Below are positions 27,034 to 35,454 of a stretch of DNA of 64,000 bases, one piece after another; position 1 is the stretch's first letter; every line of letters begins with the position of its first letter. Under the pieces are notes generated by a model that worked only from the letters and a program-made list of their open reading frames with translations, searched no databases and was not told the origin of the DNA. The stretch comes from Veillonella parvula DSM 2008 (GTDB lineage: Bacteria; Bacillota; Negativicutes; Veillonellales; Veillonellaceae). Location: assembly GCF_000024945.1 (NCBI RefSeq), contig NC_013520.1, positions 110,001-174,000 on the forward strand, given 5' to 3'. A program made the position numbers and the translations under genes.

Positions 27034-28356
27034 ATGAAACAACCAGAATTATCGCCGTATATGATGGCTCGGAAGCCGTCTGGCATTCGCCTAGGACAAA
27101 TTAAATTCTTGGAACGTAAGAACCCGCCTATCTTGGTGAATGGTTCTATTGGCAATGTAATGCGTCCTATGCATCCCGCCATGCAGCGTAGGTTGTTTGA
27201 TTTGGGCGGTGTCAATAGCCCGTTCCATAATGGCATTGTGCCATATGTACCAACTACGGGCACTGATGAGTGCCGTGAAGCGTTTCTCCACATTTTGCGC
27301 AGTCAAGGTTTTGATACGACAGGCCTCGATGTGCTTGTAACAGATGGGGCATCCATGGCGATGGAAATCATCATGCTTGGCGTATGTGGTGGCGCCGGCG
27401 AAGAGGAACGCCCTCTATTGATGTTCAACCCTTCTTATACAAACTATGACGCAGTAGGTCTTCGCATTGGTCGTAAAACGGTTACTGTAGAACGGGAGCT
27501 CAATGAAAATGGTGAGTTTGAATTGCCGTCTGTGGAGACTGTAGAGAAGCGCATTATCGATACGAAACCAGGTGCTTTACTCATCATTCCTTACGACAAT
27601 CCGACTGGTCAATTGTTTAGCAAAGAAACGCTTATTGAATATACTAAATTGTGCGTAAAACATAATTTATGGATTATCTCTGACGAAGCGTACCGTGAAT
27701 TGGCTTATGAAAAAGGAAAAGAAACATCTAGCATTTGGGCCTTAACCGATAAAGATGTGCCTGGCATCGAAGGCCGCCGTATCAGCCTTGAAACGGCCAG
27801 TAAGGTTTGGAATGCGTGCGGACTTCGCATTGGAGCTATCATTACAGATAATAAATTATGTTATGAAAAATCTGTTGCGGAATATACGGCAAATCTTAGC
27901 GCTAATACATTGGGCCAATATATTTTTGGTGCTTTGAAGCATGAGTCCTATGCACAGTTGCACAACTGGTATGAGCAACAACGCGACTATTATCGTCAAA
28001 TGATCTTTGAACTCCATAAAGGCTTTAAAGAGGTAGAACCGGACTTCATTGTGTCTCGCCCTGAAGCGTCTATTTACTTTGTAATCGACGTGAGAAAGGT
28101 TGCAAAACCTGGCTTTGATGGTGTAGAATTTGCTTCTTGGTGTGCTGAACACGGTGCAGTAAGCCTTGATGATGGCAAGGAATATACACTCCTCATGGCG
28201 CCACTCAATGGCTTCTATAGCGGTAAAAATGGCGATAATAACCCTGGTAAAACACAGTTGCGCGTATCTTTCTGTGAAAACCCAGATTTATTGCGCTTGG
28301 CTCCTGAATTATTATCTAAATTATTCAGAGCTTACGAAGCACAACGAAATGTATAA
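27034..28356 (+). CDS. PLP-dependent aminotransferase, class I/II fold
   Basis: 440 residues. Fold-type I signs: Gly-rich turn around VTDGASMAMEIIM, substrate/cofactor Asn in PYDNPTGQLFSKETL, Asp in WIISDEAYRELAYE, Schiff-base lysine K257 in ETASKVWNACGLRIG, and a C-terminal Arg in KTQLRVSFCENPDLL. It would exchange an amino group between an amino acid and a 2-oxoacid; specificity is not clear, with aspartate aminotransferase-like the nearest description. GAGGAG precedes the start. Monocistronic with its own terminator. Confidence 0.85.
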   Translation: MKQPELSPYMMARKPSGIRLGQIKFLERKNPPILVNGSIGNVMRPMHPAMQRRLFDLGGVNSPFHNGIVPYVPTTGTDECREAFLHILRSQGFDTTGLDVLVTDGASMAMEIIMLGVCGGAGEEERPLLMFNPSYTNYDAVGLRIGRKTVTVERELNENGEFELPSVETVEKRIIDTKPGALLIIPYDNPTGQLFSKETLIEYTKLCVKHNLWIISDEAYRELAYEKGKETSSIWALTDKDVPGIEGRRISLETASKVWNACGLRIGAIITDNKLCYEKSVAEYTANLSANTLGQYIFGALKHESYAQLHNWYEQQRDYYRQMIFELHKGFKEVEPDFIVSRPEASIYFVIDVRKVAKPGFDGVEFASWCAEHGAVSLDDGKEYTLLMAPLNGFYSGKNGDNNPGKTQLRVSFCENPDLLRLAPELLSKLFRAYEAQRNV

Positions 28357-28360
28357 AAGT

Positions 28361-28397
28361 AAAGAGTGCCCTCCCAAAGAGGAAGGCACTCTTTTTT
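28361..28397 (+). terminator. Terminator of the aminotransferase gene
   Basis: Perfect 10-bp stem AAAGAGTGCC (28361-28370) / GGCACTCTTT (28385-28394) followed by a T-run. Confidence 0.85.
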
Positions 28398-28440
28398 AGT
28401 TATGAGTTGTATATATACTATAAGTGGTATAGTATTACAT

Positions 28441-28483
28441 AAAAAAGAGCTATAATTTTGAATATTATAGCTCTTTTCGTTTT
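28441..28483. terminator. Bidirectional terminator between convergent genes
   Basis: Perfect 14-bp stem AAAAGAGCTATAAT (28443-28456) / ATTATAGCTCTTTT (28464-28477), with an A-run on the left and T-run on the right, so it can stop transcription from both sides. Confidence 0.8.
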
Positions 28484-28513
28484 TCCCTAGATATGGTAAG
28501 TAGGGAAAGGCAT

Positions 28514-28975
28514 TTATTTACTTTCTTCATCATGATGTGGTCCCTTAGTACGTATTTCGACTGCCAGTTGCTCGCTAGGCATTGAGTTCTCCTCAGTTGC
28601 CGGGTATGAAGTGTCTCCTAAGATGACCGTTTCTAATAGTTTGTCGATGTGATCAGACTGGATGGATACTTCTTTGTTGTACCATTCGCCAAATTCGTGA
28701 ATAACCTTTTCGTTGCGACGAAAATAGGTATATTGGTCGATTTTGCGCGATTCCACAAGTTCAGCATTCTCTAAGATGCTCATAAATGTAGAAATAGAAG
28801 ATTGCGATACACCGCAGCGCTTTTGGATACTCTTAACGCTCACACTATGAGGGAAATCGATAAGAGTATTAGAGTGTACTTGTACACCGAATTCTTTCTC
28901 TGGGTGTTTTAGCCACAATATAATATCTAACCGATGCGGATTTGATAATGCTTTCAAGATTTTTAACGGGTCCAT
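28514..28975 (-). CDS. ArsR-type winged-helix transcription regulator
   Basis: 153 residues. MDPLKILKALSNPHRLDIIL is the standard ArsR opening, followed by a helix-turn-helix (VKSIQKRCGVSQSSISTFMS) and the wing (AELVESRKIDQYTYFRRNE). The last ~35 residues are polar and probably disordered. Only one Cys (in KRCGVS) and no CxC or classic alpha-3/alpha-5 metal site, so the signal is probably not a metal. GGAGG lies 4 nt before the start. Divergently oriented to fixCX-etfBA across a 388-nt gap, so it may regulate that operon and itself, by inference. Confidence 0.8.
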   Translation of the reverse strand: MDPLKILKALSNPHRLDIILWLKHPEKEFGVQVHSNTLIDFPHSVSVKSIQKRCGVSQSSISTFMSILENAELVESRKIDQYTYFRRNEKVIHEFGEWYNKEVSIQSDHIDKLLETVILGDTSYPATEENSMPSEQLAVEIRTKGPHHDEESK

Positions 28976-29363
28976 AGGGCCTCCTCTTAATTAAAAAATA
29001 ACGAGTTCCTAACCTTGACCGTGGACTTGCATTATGCGGTCGTATTATACGCGTCTTGCTCCGTATAGGGTTTTTGCTACTTTTATCATACGCTACTTTT
29101 ACCGTGAAAGCTAGACTTACTTATAAATTTCACGAATTGATGAATTTTATTGCACTTATCTAGAACAGAAAGTATACATTAGTATTAATATATAATGAGT
29201 ATATATACAACATGTATAGACTTTTATAATATATTTCTGAAAAATATAGAATATATTCATCTTTCTGTGATAATTTTTAAAGGTATTTTGGTTCTAAATA
29301 GAGAAATATATATACTATATGAACTTATGTAAGTCTAAGCTTTCATTTAAAGGAGCTGAGTAT
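28976..29363. promoter_or_regulatory. Divergent intergenic region with fixC promoter
   Basis: 388 nt without a gene. TTGGTT (29288-29293), 17 nt, TATACT (29311-29316) is a good promoter for fixC. Near the regulator end lies the near-palindrome CGTATTATACG (29041-29051), a possible operator for the divergent regulator. Confidence 0.5.
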
Positions 29364-30671
29364 ATGGCAATTAATCGCAATGAAACATTTGATGTTATCG
29401 TTGTTGGCGCAGGGCCAGCGGGTTCTGCGGCAGCATTACGCTTAGCGGAGCAGAGGGTAAAAGTTTTACTTATCGAACGCGGTACCGCACCAGGTGCTAA
29501 GAATATGATGGGGGGACGCATCTACACACATTCTTTGGAACGTCTTGTACCGGACTTTAGAGACCGTGCGCCGCTGGAACGAAAGGTGACAAAAGAGCGC
29601 ATTTCTATTGGTACAGGCAATGAAATGACCACTATCGAGTACAGTTACCAAGATGGTGAACCTAATGAAGAATCCTACGTAGTATTGCGTGCTAAATTTG
29701 ATAAATGGTTAGCAGAAGAGGCGGAGAAAAAAGGTGCTCTTCTCGTATCTAATGTACAGGTAACAGAGCTTATTACCGAAGGTGAAGGAAAACGTCGCCG
29801 TGTAATAGGGGTTCGCTGTCACGATGACGAAGTATATGCAAAACTAGTTATCATCGCAGAAGGTTCTAACACATTATTATTGGAACAGGCTGGTCTTACA
29901 GGTCCTACAGATCCAAGAACAATGGCTGTAGGGGTGAAAGAAGTATATAAACTCAAAAAAGAAGATCTTGAAAATCGCCTCATGCTATCTGGCGATGAGG
30001 GGATGGCGTGGCTTACTTTGGGCGATATGACCGATGGTCTATTGGGTGGTGGCTTTATTTATACGAATAAAGACAGTCTTTCTGTAGGTATGGTTGTAGG
30101 CCTTGAAGATATCGGCAAAGCCAATAAATCTGTAGATGACATGTTGATAGCTTTCACCAATCATCCAAGAATCGCACCATTATTAAAAAATGGCCAATTG
30201 AAGGAGCATAGTGCGCATCTCGTGCCAGAAGGCGGATTTAAAGCGTTGCCTAAGTTGGGCGGTAATGGGTATGTTATCGTCGGTGATGCAGCGCGTATGT
30301 GTATGAACTTGGGGTATACCATTCGTGGTATGGATCTTGCCATCGAATCTGGCATGTGTGCAGCCGATGCAGTTAATGTAGCATTGCGCGATGAAAACAT
30401 GGAGCGCGTTGCTAAATTGTATGAACGTCAAATCAAGAATTCTTGGTTGTATAAGGATATGAAGCTTTATAAAAATATGCCTGCCTTCCTCGCATCAAAC
30501 CCTCGCATATTCAAAGAGTATCCAGCTCTTGTGAATCATGTGATGCGCGATGTATTCACTGTAAATGGTGATGGTGCAGTCCCAATGATGAAGAAATTGA
30601 TGGGTAGTGTAAGTGACGTTGGTTTAGTTACCTTGATTCGTGATGCTTGGAAAGGGGTGCGTTCCCTATGA
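29364..30671 (+). CDS. fixC: FixC-type FAD-dependent electron-transfer flavoprotein:quinone oxidoreductase
   Basis: 435 residues from ATG 29364 (AAGGAG at 29349-29354; the in-frame ATG at 29319 has no ribosome site). N-terminal FAD motif GAGPAG at 15-20, NMMGGRIYTHSLERLVPDF and GYVIVGDAARMCMNLGYTIRG typical of FixC/ETF-QO. It accepts electrons from EtfAB and, with FixX, passes them to the quinone pool; in FixABCX complexes it can take part in flavin-based bifurcation that makes reduced ferredoxin. Overlaps fixX by 4 nt. Operon order C-X-B-A differs from the classical fixABCX order. Confidence 0.9.
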   Translation: MAINRNETFDVIVVGAGPAGSAAALRLAEQRVKVLLIERGTAPGAKNMMGGRIYTHSLERLVPDFRDRAPLERKVTKERISIGTGNEMTTIEYSYQDGEPNEESYVVLRAKFDKWLAEEAEKKGALLVSNVQVTELITEGEGKRRRVIGVRCHDDEVYAKLVIIAEGSNTLLLEQAGLTGPTDPRTMAVGVKEVYKLKKEDLENRLMLSGDEGMAWLTLGDMTDGLLGGGFIYTNKDSLSVGMVVGLEDIGKANKSVDDMLIAFTNHPRIAPLLKNGQLKEHSAHLVPEGGFKALPKLGGNGYVIVGDAARMCMNLGYTIRGMDLAIESGMCAADAVNVALRDENMERVAKLYERQIKNSWLYKDMKLYKNMPAFLASNPRIFKEYPALVNHVMRDVFTVNGDGAVPMMKKLMGSVSDVGLVTLIRDAWKGVRSL

Positions 30672-30946
30672 AATTAGAAGAGCGCTTGGGCGCCAATAAA
30701 TACTATGTAGATGAAACGTCTCCTCATATCATTGTGGATGGCGCCGGCTTTAGCTTGGAAGAGAAAATGAAACTCGTAAACGGCTGTCCTGCCGGTCTAT
30801 ATACATTACAAGAAAATGGTGATTTAGCCTTTGATTTCGCTGGGTGTCTTGAGTGCGGCACCTGCCGTGTTCTCTGTGGTGAAACAATCGTAAAAACTTG
30901 GAAATATCCGCGTAACGCTAAGGGCGTAGAATTTAGACAGGGGTGA
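30668..30946 (+). CDS. fixX: FixX-like ferredoxin
   Basis: 92 residues from ATG 30668, overlapping the fixC stop (ATGA). Cysteines C40 (GCPAG) and C60-x2-C63-x2-C66-x3-C70 provide iron-sulphur ligands; FixX carries one [4Fe-4S] cluster plus a lone-Cys region. It partners with FixC like the C-terminal domain of mitochondrial ETF-QO. A start 21 nt upstream would lie deep inside fixC and has no ribosome site. Followed 4 nt later by etfB. Confidence 0.85.
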   Translation: MKLEERLGANKYYVDETSPHIIVDGAGFSLEEKMKLVNGCPAGLYTLQENGDLAFDFAGCLECGTCRVLCGETIVKTWKYPRNAKGVEFRQG

Positions 30947-30950
30947 GTGT

Positions 30951-31940
30951 ATGGAGTTATTAGTATGTATCAAACAGGTTCCAGATACATCTGAGATTAA
31001 GCTGGATCCGGAAACGAATAATCTCATTCGCACAGGTCTGCCTAGTATTGTAAACCCTTACGATATGCATGCGTTAGAGGCAGCTCTTGCGGTAAAAGAC
31101 CAATATGAAGGTAGTCGTGTAACCGTTGTCACTATGGGGCCTCCTCAAGCCGAGGCGGCACTTCGCGAGTGTTTATCCCTCGGTGCAGACGATGCGGTGC
31201 TCATTACAGACCGTGCTTTCGGTGGTGCTGATACATTGGCTACAAGCTATACGATTGCCTCTGCCATTCGTCATATTCAACGTACCATGAATCGCGAGTT
31301 CCAAATGATTTTCTGCGGCAAGCAGGCTATCGATGGGGATACGGCGCAAGTAGGTCCTCAAATTGCGGAGGAACTAGGCATGGCGCAAGCTACCTATGCT
31401 TGTGAATTATCTGTAGACCAAGCAGCTCAAAAAGCGATTGTAAAACGAGAACATGAAAATGGTTACGAAATTGTGGAAGTTCCTTTACCACTATTGGTAA
31501 CAGCTACGGCTGAACTCAATGAGCCTCGTCAACCAGGGCTCTGGAGCTCTATTTACGCGAAACGTTATGAAATTTCTCATATTACATTGCGTGATATGCC
31601 TAATATTGATGAAAGCCGGATCGGGCTTAATGGCTCTCCTACGCGCGTTCGTAAGGTATATCAACCGCCGCTTCGAGGCAAGGTAGAAATGCTTTCATCC
31701 GTGGAAGAAGGGGCTAAAAAGGTTCTTGAATTAGCTTATAATATCAAGCCAGAAAAGTTTTCTCATCTATTAGTGCCTAGCGAAGAACTGGTTGAAGAGC
31801 CTGTAGATACCAATGATGAGGGCGTAGATGTAAAAGATCCTGTGCAGCGGGCTGCCACTGTTGAAAGTGTATCCTCCAGTGAGTTTAAGATTTTAGCAGC
31901 TGTTAAAGGTGAAGAAGGTTCCAAAGGAGGTGATCGATAA
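30951..31940 (+). CDS. etfB: Electron transfer flavoprotein beta subunit (FixA), with C-terminal extension
   Basis: 329 residues. The first ~260 match EtfB/FixA: VCIKQVPDTSEIKLDPETN, NPYDMHALEAALAVKD, FCGKQAIDGDTAQVGPQIAE (ETF signature) and LPLLVTATAELNEPR. EtfB usually ends near residue 260; here about 60 extra residues form an acidic Val/Glu/Asp-rich tail. The tail DNA also contains the ribosome site of etfA. Forms a heterodimer with EtfA that carries FAD, feeding FixC. Overlaps etfA by 1 nt. Confidence 0.9.
   Translation: MELLVCIKQVPDTSEIKLDPETNNLIRTGLPSIVNPYDMHALEAALAVKDQYEGSRVTVVTMGPPQAEAALRECLSLGADDAVLITDRAFGGADTLATSYTIASAIRHIQRTMNREFQMIFCGKQAIDGDTAQVGPQIAEELGMAQATYACELSVDQAAQKAIVKREHENGYEIVEVPLPLLVTATAELNEPRQPGLWSSIYAKRYEISHITLRDMPNIDESRIGLNGSPTRVRKVYQPPLRGKVEMLSSVEEGAKKVLELAYNIKPEKFSHLLVPSEELVEEPVDTNDEGVDVKDPVQRAATVESVSSSEFKILAAVKGEEGSKGGDR
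31923..31935 (+). promoter_or_regulatory. Full-length Shine-Dalgarno for etfA
   Basis: AAAGGAGGTGATC, complementary over 13 nt to the standard bacterial 16S 3' end, located inside the last codons of etfB and ending 4 nt before the etfA ATG. The strongest ribosome site noticed in the window. Confidence 0.8.
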
Positions 31941-32941
31941 TGGGAGTGACAAATTTTGATGAATATAGAGATGTCTTTGTCGTAGCCGATACCATCGATG
32001 ACGTAGTGCATCCGGTTACGTACGAACTTATCGGTCAAGCTCGTCGAATCGCTAAGGAATTGGGCCAACTCGTTCAAGTTATGCTTCTTGGTGAAAATGT
32101 TCAATCCGAGGCGGAGGAACTCGTGGCACATGGTGCCGATATTGTTCACGTTTTTGAAAGTCCTCTTTTGAAATACTATACAACAGATGGCTATACAAAG
32201 GTTTTGACAGATTTCTTTGAAGACCATAAGCCTAATATCCTTTTGATTGGCGCTACAAACAATGGTCGTGACTTGGCACCTCGCATGTCTGGTCGCATGA
32301 AAAATGGTGTCGTAGCTGACTGTACCATTTTGACGGTAGATACTACAGAAGGCCTTGTAGAATGGACACGCCCTGCCTTGGGGGGGAATATTTTAGCTGA
32401 AATTATTTCTCCAAATCATCGTCCACAAATGGGTTCTGTCCGTCCTAATGTATTTAAAAAGCCGGACCGCATCGCAGATAGCTGGGGTCGCATTCAAATT
32501 GAACCATTCGACCTTAACCCTGAAGACATTCGCATGAAGCGTCTCGACTTCATTCCGTTTAGCAAAGATGGTTACAACATCCAAGAAGCGGATATCATCG
32601 TGGCCGGCGGTCGAGGCATGGGTTCCAAAGAAAACTTCGATAAGCTCTACGAACTTGCCGATGCTATCGGCGGTGTTGTAGGTGCTACACGCCCCCTCGT
32701 TGAAAAGGGCTGGATTGAATTGCCATACCAAGTAGGCCAAACGGGTAAAACTGTAAGTCCTAAACTATACTTGGCATTCGGTATCTCCGGTGCTATTCAA
32801 CACGTGAGCGGTATCTCCGGTGCTGACACAATCGTGGCTATCAATAACGATCCAAATGCAGAAATCTTCCAACACGCTAACTATGGGATAGTGGGGGATT
32901 GCATGGAAGTGTTAAATGATATGTTGGCGCATTTGAAATAA
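31940..32941 (+). CDS. etfA: Electron transfer flavoprotein alpha subunit (FixB)
   Basis: 333 residues. N-terminal domain binds EtfB; the C-terminal domain holds FAD: PKLYLAFGISGAIQHVSGIS and TIVAINNDPNAEIFQHANYG are the signature of EtfA/FixB. Last gene of fixC-fixX-etfB-etfA, followed by a long-stem terminator at 32960. In Veillonella the complex probably connects acyl-CoA, NADH or lactate-linked electrons with quinone and ferredoxin; the donor is not inferable here. Confidence 0.9.
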   Translation: MGVTNFDEYRDVFVVADTIDDVVHPVTYELIGQARRIAKELGQLVQVMLLGENVQSEAEELVAHGADIVHVFESPLLKYYTTDGYTKVLTDFFEDHKPNILLIGATNNGRDLAPRMSGRMKNGVVADCTILTVDTTEGLVEWTRPALGGNILAEIISPNHRPQMGSVRPNVFKKPDRIADSWGRIQIEPFDLNPEDIRMKRLDFIPFSKDGYNIQEADIIVAGGRGMGSKENFDKLYELADAIGGVVGATRPLVEKGWIELPYQVGQTGKTVSPKLYLAFGISGAIQHVSGISGADTIVAINNDPNAEIFQHANYGIVGDCMEVLNDMLAHLK

Positions 32942-32959
32942 AACTATATAACTGATTAC

Positions 32960-33026
32960 AAAGGATTACCGTTCCGAAAGACTCCATAGTGACCTAAGTC
33001 GCTTCCAGAACGGTAATCCTTTTTCA
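32960..33026 (+). terminator. Large-loop terminator of the etf operon (loop-repeat element A)
   Basis: 15-bp perfect stem AAAGGATTACCGTTC (32960-32974) / GAACGGTAATCCTTT (33008-33022), 33-nt loop, then T-run. The loop carries a segment shared with the hairpin at 47748. Confidence 0.8.
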
Positions 33027-33266
33027 TTTCTATGCGTTTTGCCTTCAAATGCGTCAATATGTCATTTTAGAGAGAAGGGAAAAGCGCCCAAGGCGGCTTC
33101 GAATAGGTATCCCTATTTGGCTTACTGCTGTTGTAGAGCTCAAATATTAGTGTATTATAAACAAATGCTCCGACATATTATTTATACAAAGGGAAAGTCG
33201 CTTCTAGAACGGTAATCCTTTTTTATTTCTATGCACTTTACCTTCAGATGCGTCAATATGTCATTT
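32996..33266 (+). repeat. Direct repeat of about 72 bp, two copies (32996-33067 and 33195-33266)
   Basis: Both copies run from AAGTCGCTTC through AGAACGGTAATCC, a T-run and the segment GCGTCAATATGTCATTTT, with only a few mismatches, 199 bp apart. The second copy lacks the left arm of the hairpin. The 32942-33370 gap contains no gene; a small hairpin AATAGG-TATC-CCTATT lies at 33103-33118. Confidence 0.8.
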
Positions 33267-33322
33267 TGGGGAGTGGGAGAGTGTGGCATGCGTAGCGGCC
33301 TAGAGTCCATTACATATTAAAG

Positions 33323-33331
33323 TGGTATAAT
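33323..33331 (+). promoter_or_regulatory. Extended -10 promoter for the SDR gene
   Basis: TGG followed by TATAAT (33326-33331), about 40 nt before the start codon at 33371. Confidence 0.5.
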
Positions 33332-33370
33332 TAGGCTATAGATATAGTTCGGATTGATAAGGAGGTATTT

Positions 33371-34129
33371 ATGGCTCGTAATGTTTTTGTTACTGGTGCA
33401 ACGTCTGGTATTGGTCTTTGTATTGCCGAGGCGTATGCAAAGTATGGCGATAATGTTTTGATTTCCGGCCGTCGTGCTGAGGTGTTGGCTGAGGTACAGG
33501 CTCGTTTGTCTAAGGAATATGGCGTGCGCGTTGAGACTTTGGTGCTTGATGTGCGTAGTCGTGAGGATGTTGAAAGCAAGGTTTCAGCAGCAATTGAAGC
33601 GTTTGGTGGCGTTGATGTCCTTGTAAATAACGCAGGTCTTGCGCAAGGCTTAGATCCATTCCAAGATAGTACTGTTGATGATGCGGTAACTATGATTGAT
33701 ACGAATGTGAAAGGTCTTTTATATGTAACAAAGGCTGTATTACCTTATATGATTGATAAAAACGCAGGCCATATTGTGAATATGGGCTCTACCGCTGGTA
33801 TATACGCATATCCTGGTGGAGCTGTTTACTGTGCTACAAAGGCGGCCGTTAAGATGTTAAGCGATGGTATTCGCATGGATACGATTGCTACAGATATTAA
33901 GGTCACAACCATTCAACCGGGCATCGTAGAGACTCCATTTAGTGAAGTGCGCTTTCACGGTGATGCGGAAAAAGCTAAAGCCGTCTACGCCGGCATCGAT
34001 GCCATCCAACCTGAGGATGTGGCGGACGTTGTGCTATACGTAACAAACCAACCTAAACGCTTGCAAATTTCTGATGTCACAATTATGGCAAATCAACAAG
34101 CAGCTGGGTTTATGGTGTATAAGAAATAG
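33371..34129 (+). CDS. Short-chain dehydrogenase/reductase (YdfG-like 3-hydroxy acid dehydrogenase)
   Basis: 252 residues. Classical SDR: TGATSGIG (8-15) for NADP binding with following RRAE, NNAG, catalytic Ser in NMGSTAG, and Y153-C-A-T-K157. GIVETPFSEVRFHGD and LYVTNQPKRLQISDVTI fit the YdfG/serine 3-dehydrogenase subgroup, which oxidises L-serine or 3-hydroxy acids. AAGGAGG precedes the start. Monocistronic. Confidence 0.85.
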   Translation: MARNVFVTGATSGIGLCIAEAYAKYGDNVLISGRRAEVLAEVQARLSKEYGVRVETLVLDVRSREDVESKVSAAIEAFGGVDVLVNNAGLAQGLDPFQDSTVDDAVTMIDTNVKGLLYVTKAVLPYMIDKNAGHIVNMGSTAGIYAYPGGAVYCATKAAVKMLSDGIRMDTIATDIKVTTIQPGIVETPFSEVRFHGDAEKAKAVYAGIDAIQPEDVADVVLYVTNQPKRLQISDVTIMANQQAAGFMVYKK

Positions 34130-34133
34130 TTAC

Positions 34134-34162
34134 TTGAAATTTTATATCATTTAGAGTATAAT
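34134..34162 (+). promoter_or_regulatory. Promoter of the secreted paralogue pair
   Basis: TTGAAA (34134-34139), 17 nt, TATAAT (34157-34162): near-consensus sigma-70 promoter, 58 nt before the start at 34221. Confidence 0.75.
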
Positions 34163-34220
34163 TGCTGCGTGAGTTTTGATAAATATAATTTTATCAAATT
34201 CATTGCGCGGAGATTGTTGT

Positions 34221-34820
34221 ATGGAACTAAAGATAAAGATATTTTTATTGGCTACTTTTGTATGTGCATTTATTGGTTTATATAACATTGTTAGTGCCGA
34301 AGCGCCGGCTAATAAAGGCGAGTCTATGCCTATGATTGGTGGCATATCAGTTGAAGCGGCAGAACCAAATGTTATTATGCCGAGTCCGGTACATGTGTTC
34401 ACCACAGTTCAACAAGCAGCGGAGTATATGAATATAACACCACAGATGCCAAAGTTGTTACCTGTAGGCTTTAATATTCAATCTGTTATAACCCTAGAAA
34501 AAGATATATTACAAGTTGTTTATGTCTATGGACCTGGCGCGGAGCCATATTACAACAAAGCTAGCGGTGCACTTATTATATATCGCTCATCTAAGTTAGC
34601 TGGTGATATTAGTGGTGACCATAAAATTCATAAGGTAATAGAAACTGAACGTGTAGACGGTACAAAGGTTACTTTCAAAGGTAGTAAGAAAAAGGTCTAT
34701 CTTGCATCGTGGATGAAAGATGGGCAGAATCACTCTTTAGAGTTTCAGCATCCCATTACGCGAGATATAGCGAAGGCTATAATTCGTAATATTGTTGAGG
34801 AAAAATCACATACAAAATAA
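34221..34820 (+). CDS. Secreted protein of unrecognised family (paralogue 1 of 3)
   Basis: 199 residues from ATG 34221. Signal peptide to about residue 24 (NIVSA/EAP), no lipobox, so probably periplasmic. The body aligns with the genes at 34867 and 42616: FTTVQQAAEYMNITPQMPK, LPVGFNIQSV, DILQVVYVY, DISGDHK, KVTFKGSKKKVYLASW, ending with an ITRDIAKAIIRNI helix. I do not recognise the family; the arrangement of a lP.Gy strand, a Trp-containing strand and a final helix is reminiscent of DUF4367-type domains, an untested guess. The next paralogue starts 46 nt downstream. Confidence 0.7.
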   Translation: MELKIKIFLLATFVCAFIGLYNIVSAEAPANKGESMPMIGGISVEAAEPNVIMPSPVHVFTTVQQAAEYMNITPQMPKLLPVGFNIQSVITLEKDILQVVYVYGPGAEPYYNKASGALIIYRSSKLAGDISGDHKIHKVIETERVDGTKVTFKGSKKKVYLASWMKDGQNHSLEFQHPITRDIAKAIIRNIVEEKSHTK

Positions 34821-34866
34821 ATGTTTTTTTAATAATTTTCGTGTTGAGCGAAGGGAGATTATACCC

Positions 34867-35454
34867 ATGGTTAAAAAATTTGTCTTGATGGCAGTTGCCT
34901 GTGCATGTGTAGGTTCTTATACTGTTGCTAGTGCTCAAGGTACTCTTGATGTAAAACCAGATCAACCTAAATCTGTGGTAGCGCAACAAGAAGCGCCAAT
35001 GGTTGGTATGCCAAGTCCGTTTCATGAGTTTTCTACTGTAGATGAAGCGGCTAGATATATGAACATTACACCTCAAATGCCTAAGGTATTACCTGTAGGT
35101 TACAATATTGAATCTGTAAGTACTATTGATAAGGATGTATTACAAGTAGTTTATGTTTACCAAGCTGGTGAAGATGCTACTCGTAATCAAGCTGCAGGCA
35201 AACGCATCGTCCATCGCATAGCCAATGAAATAAAAGAAGATATCAGCGGCGATTATAACGATTTTCGTGTAACAGCTAATGAAAAAGTAAACGGCACAAA
35301 GGTTGTTTTCAAAGGCGGTAATAAAATGGTATATCTCATAGGTTGGACAAAAGACGGACAAACTCATGGGATGTACTTCGAACGCCCTGTAACTCGTGAC
35401 ATGGCTAAAGCAATCGTTGCTAATACAGTAGCTCCAAAACAGCATACAAAATAA
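34867..35454 (+). CDS. Secreted protein of unrecognised family (paralogue 2 of 3)
   Basis: 195 residues from ATG 34867, AAGGGAG at 34851-34857. Signal peptide to about residue 22 (TVASA/QGT). Same blocks as its upstream neighbour: FSTVDEAARYMNITPQMPK, LPVGYNIESV, DVLQVVYVY, DISGDYNDF, KVVFKGGNKMVYLIGW, VTRDMAKAIVANTV. More than half of the mature residues look identical, so it is a recent tandem duplicate. Probably co-transcribed from 34134. Its stop codon abuts a strongly folded RNA segment. Function unknown. Confidence 0.7.
   Translation: MVKKFVLMAVACACVGSYTVASAQGTLDVKPDQPKSVVAQQEAPMVGMPSPFHEFSTVDEAARYMNITPQMPKVLPVGYNIESVSTIDKDVLQVVYVYQAGEDATRNQAAGKRIVHRIANEIKEDISGDYNDFRVTANEKVNGTKVVFKGGNKMVYLIGWTKDGQTHGMYFERPVTRDMAKAIVANTVAPKQHTK

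Noticed and set aside
29319-29363. Upstream ATG (29319) as fixC start
   Set aside because: No ribosome site; it is only a few bases after the predicted -10 element (29311-29316), whereas 29364 follows AAGGAG.
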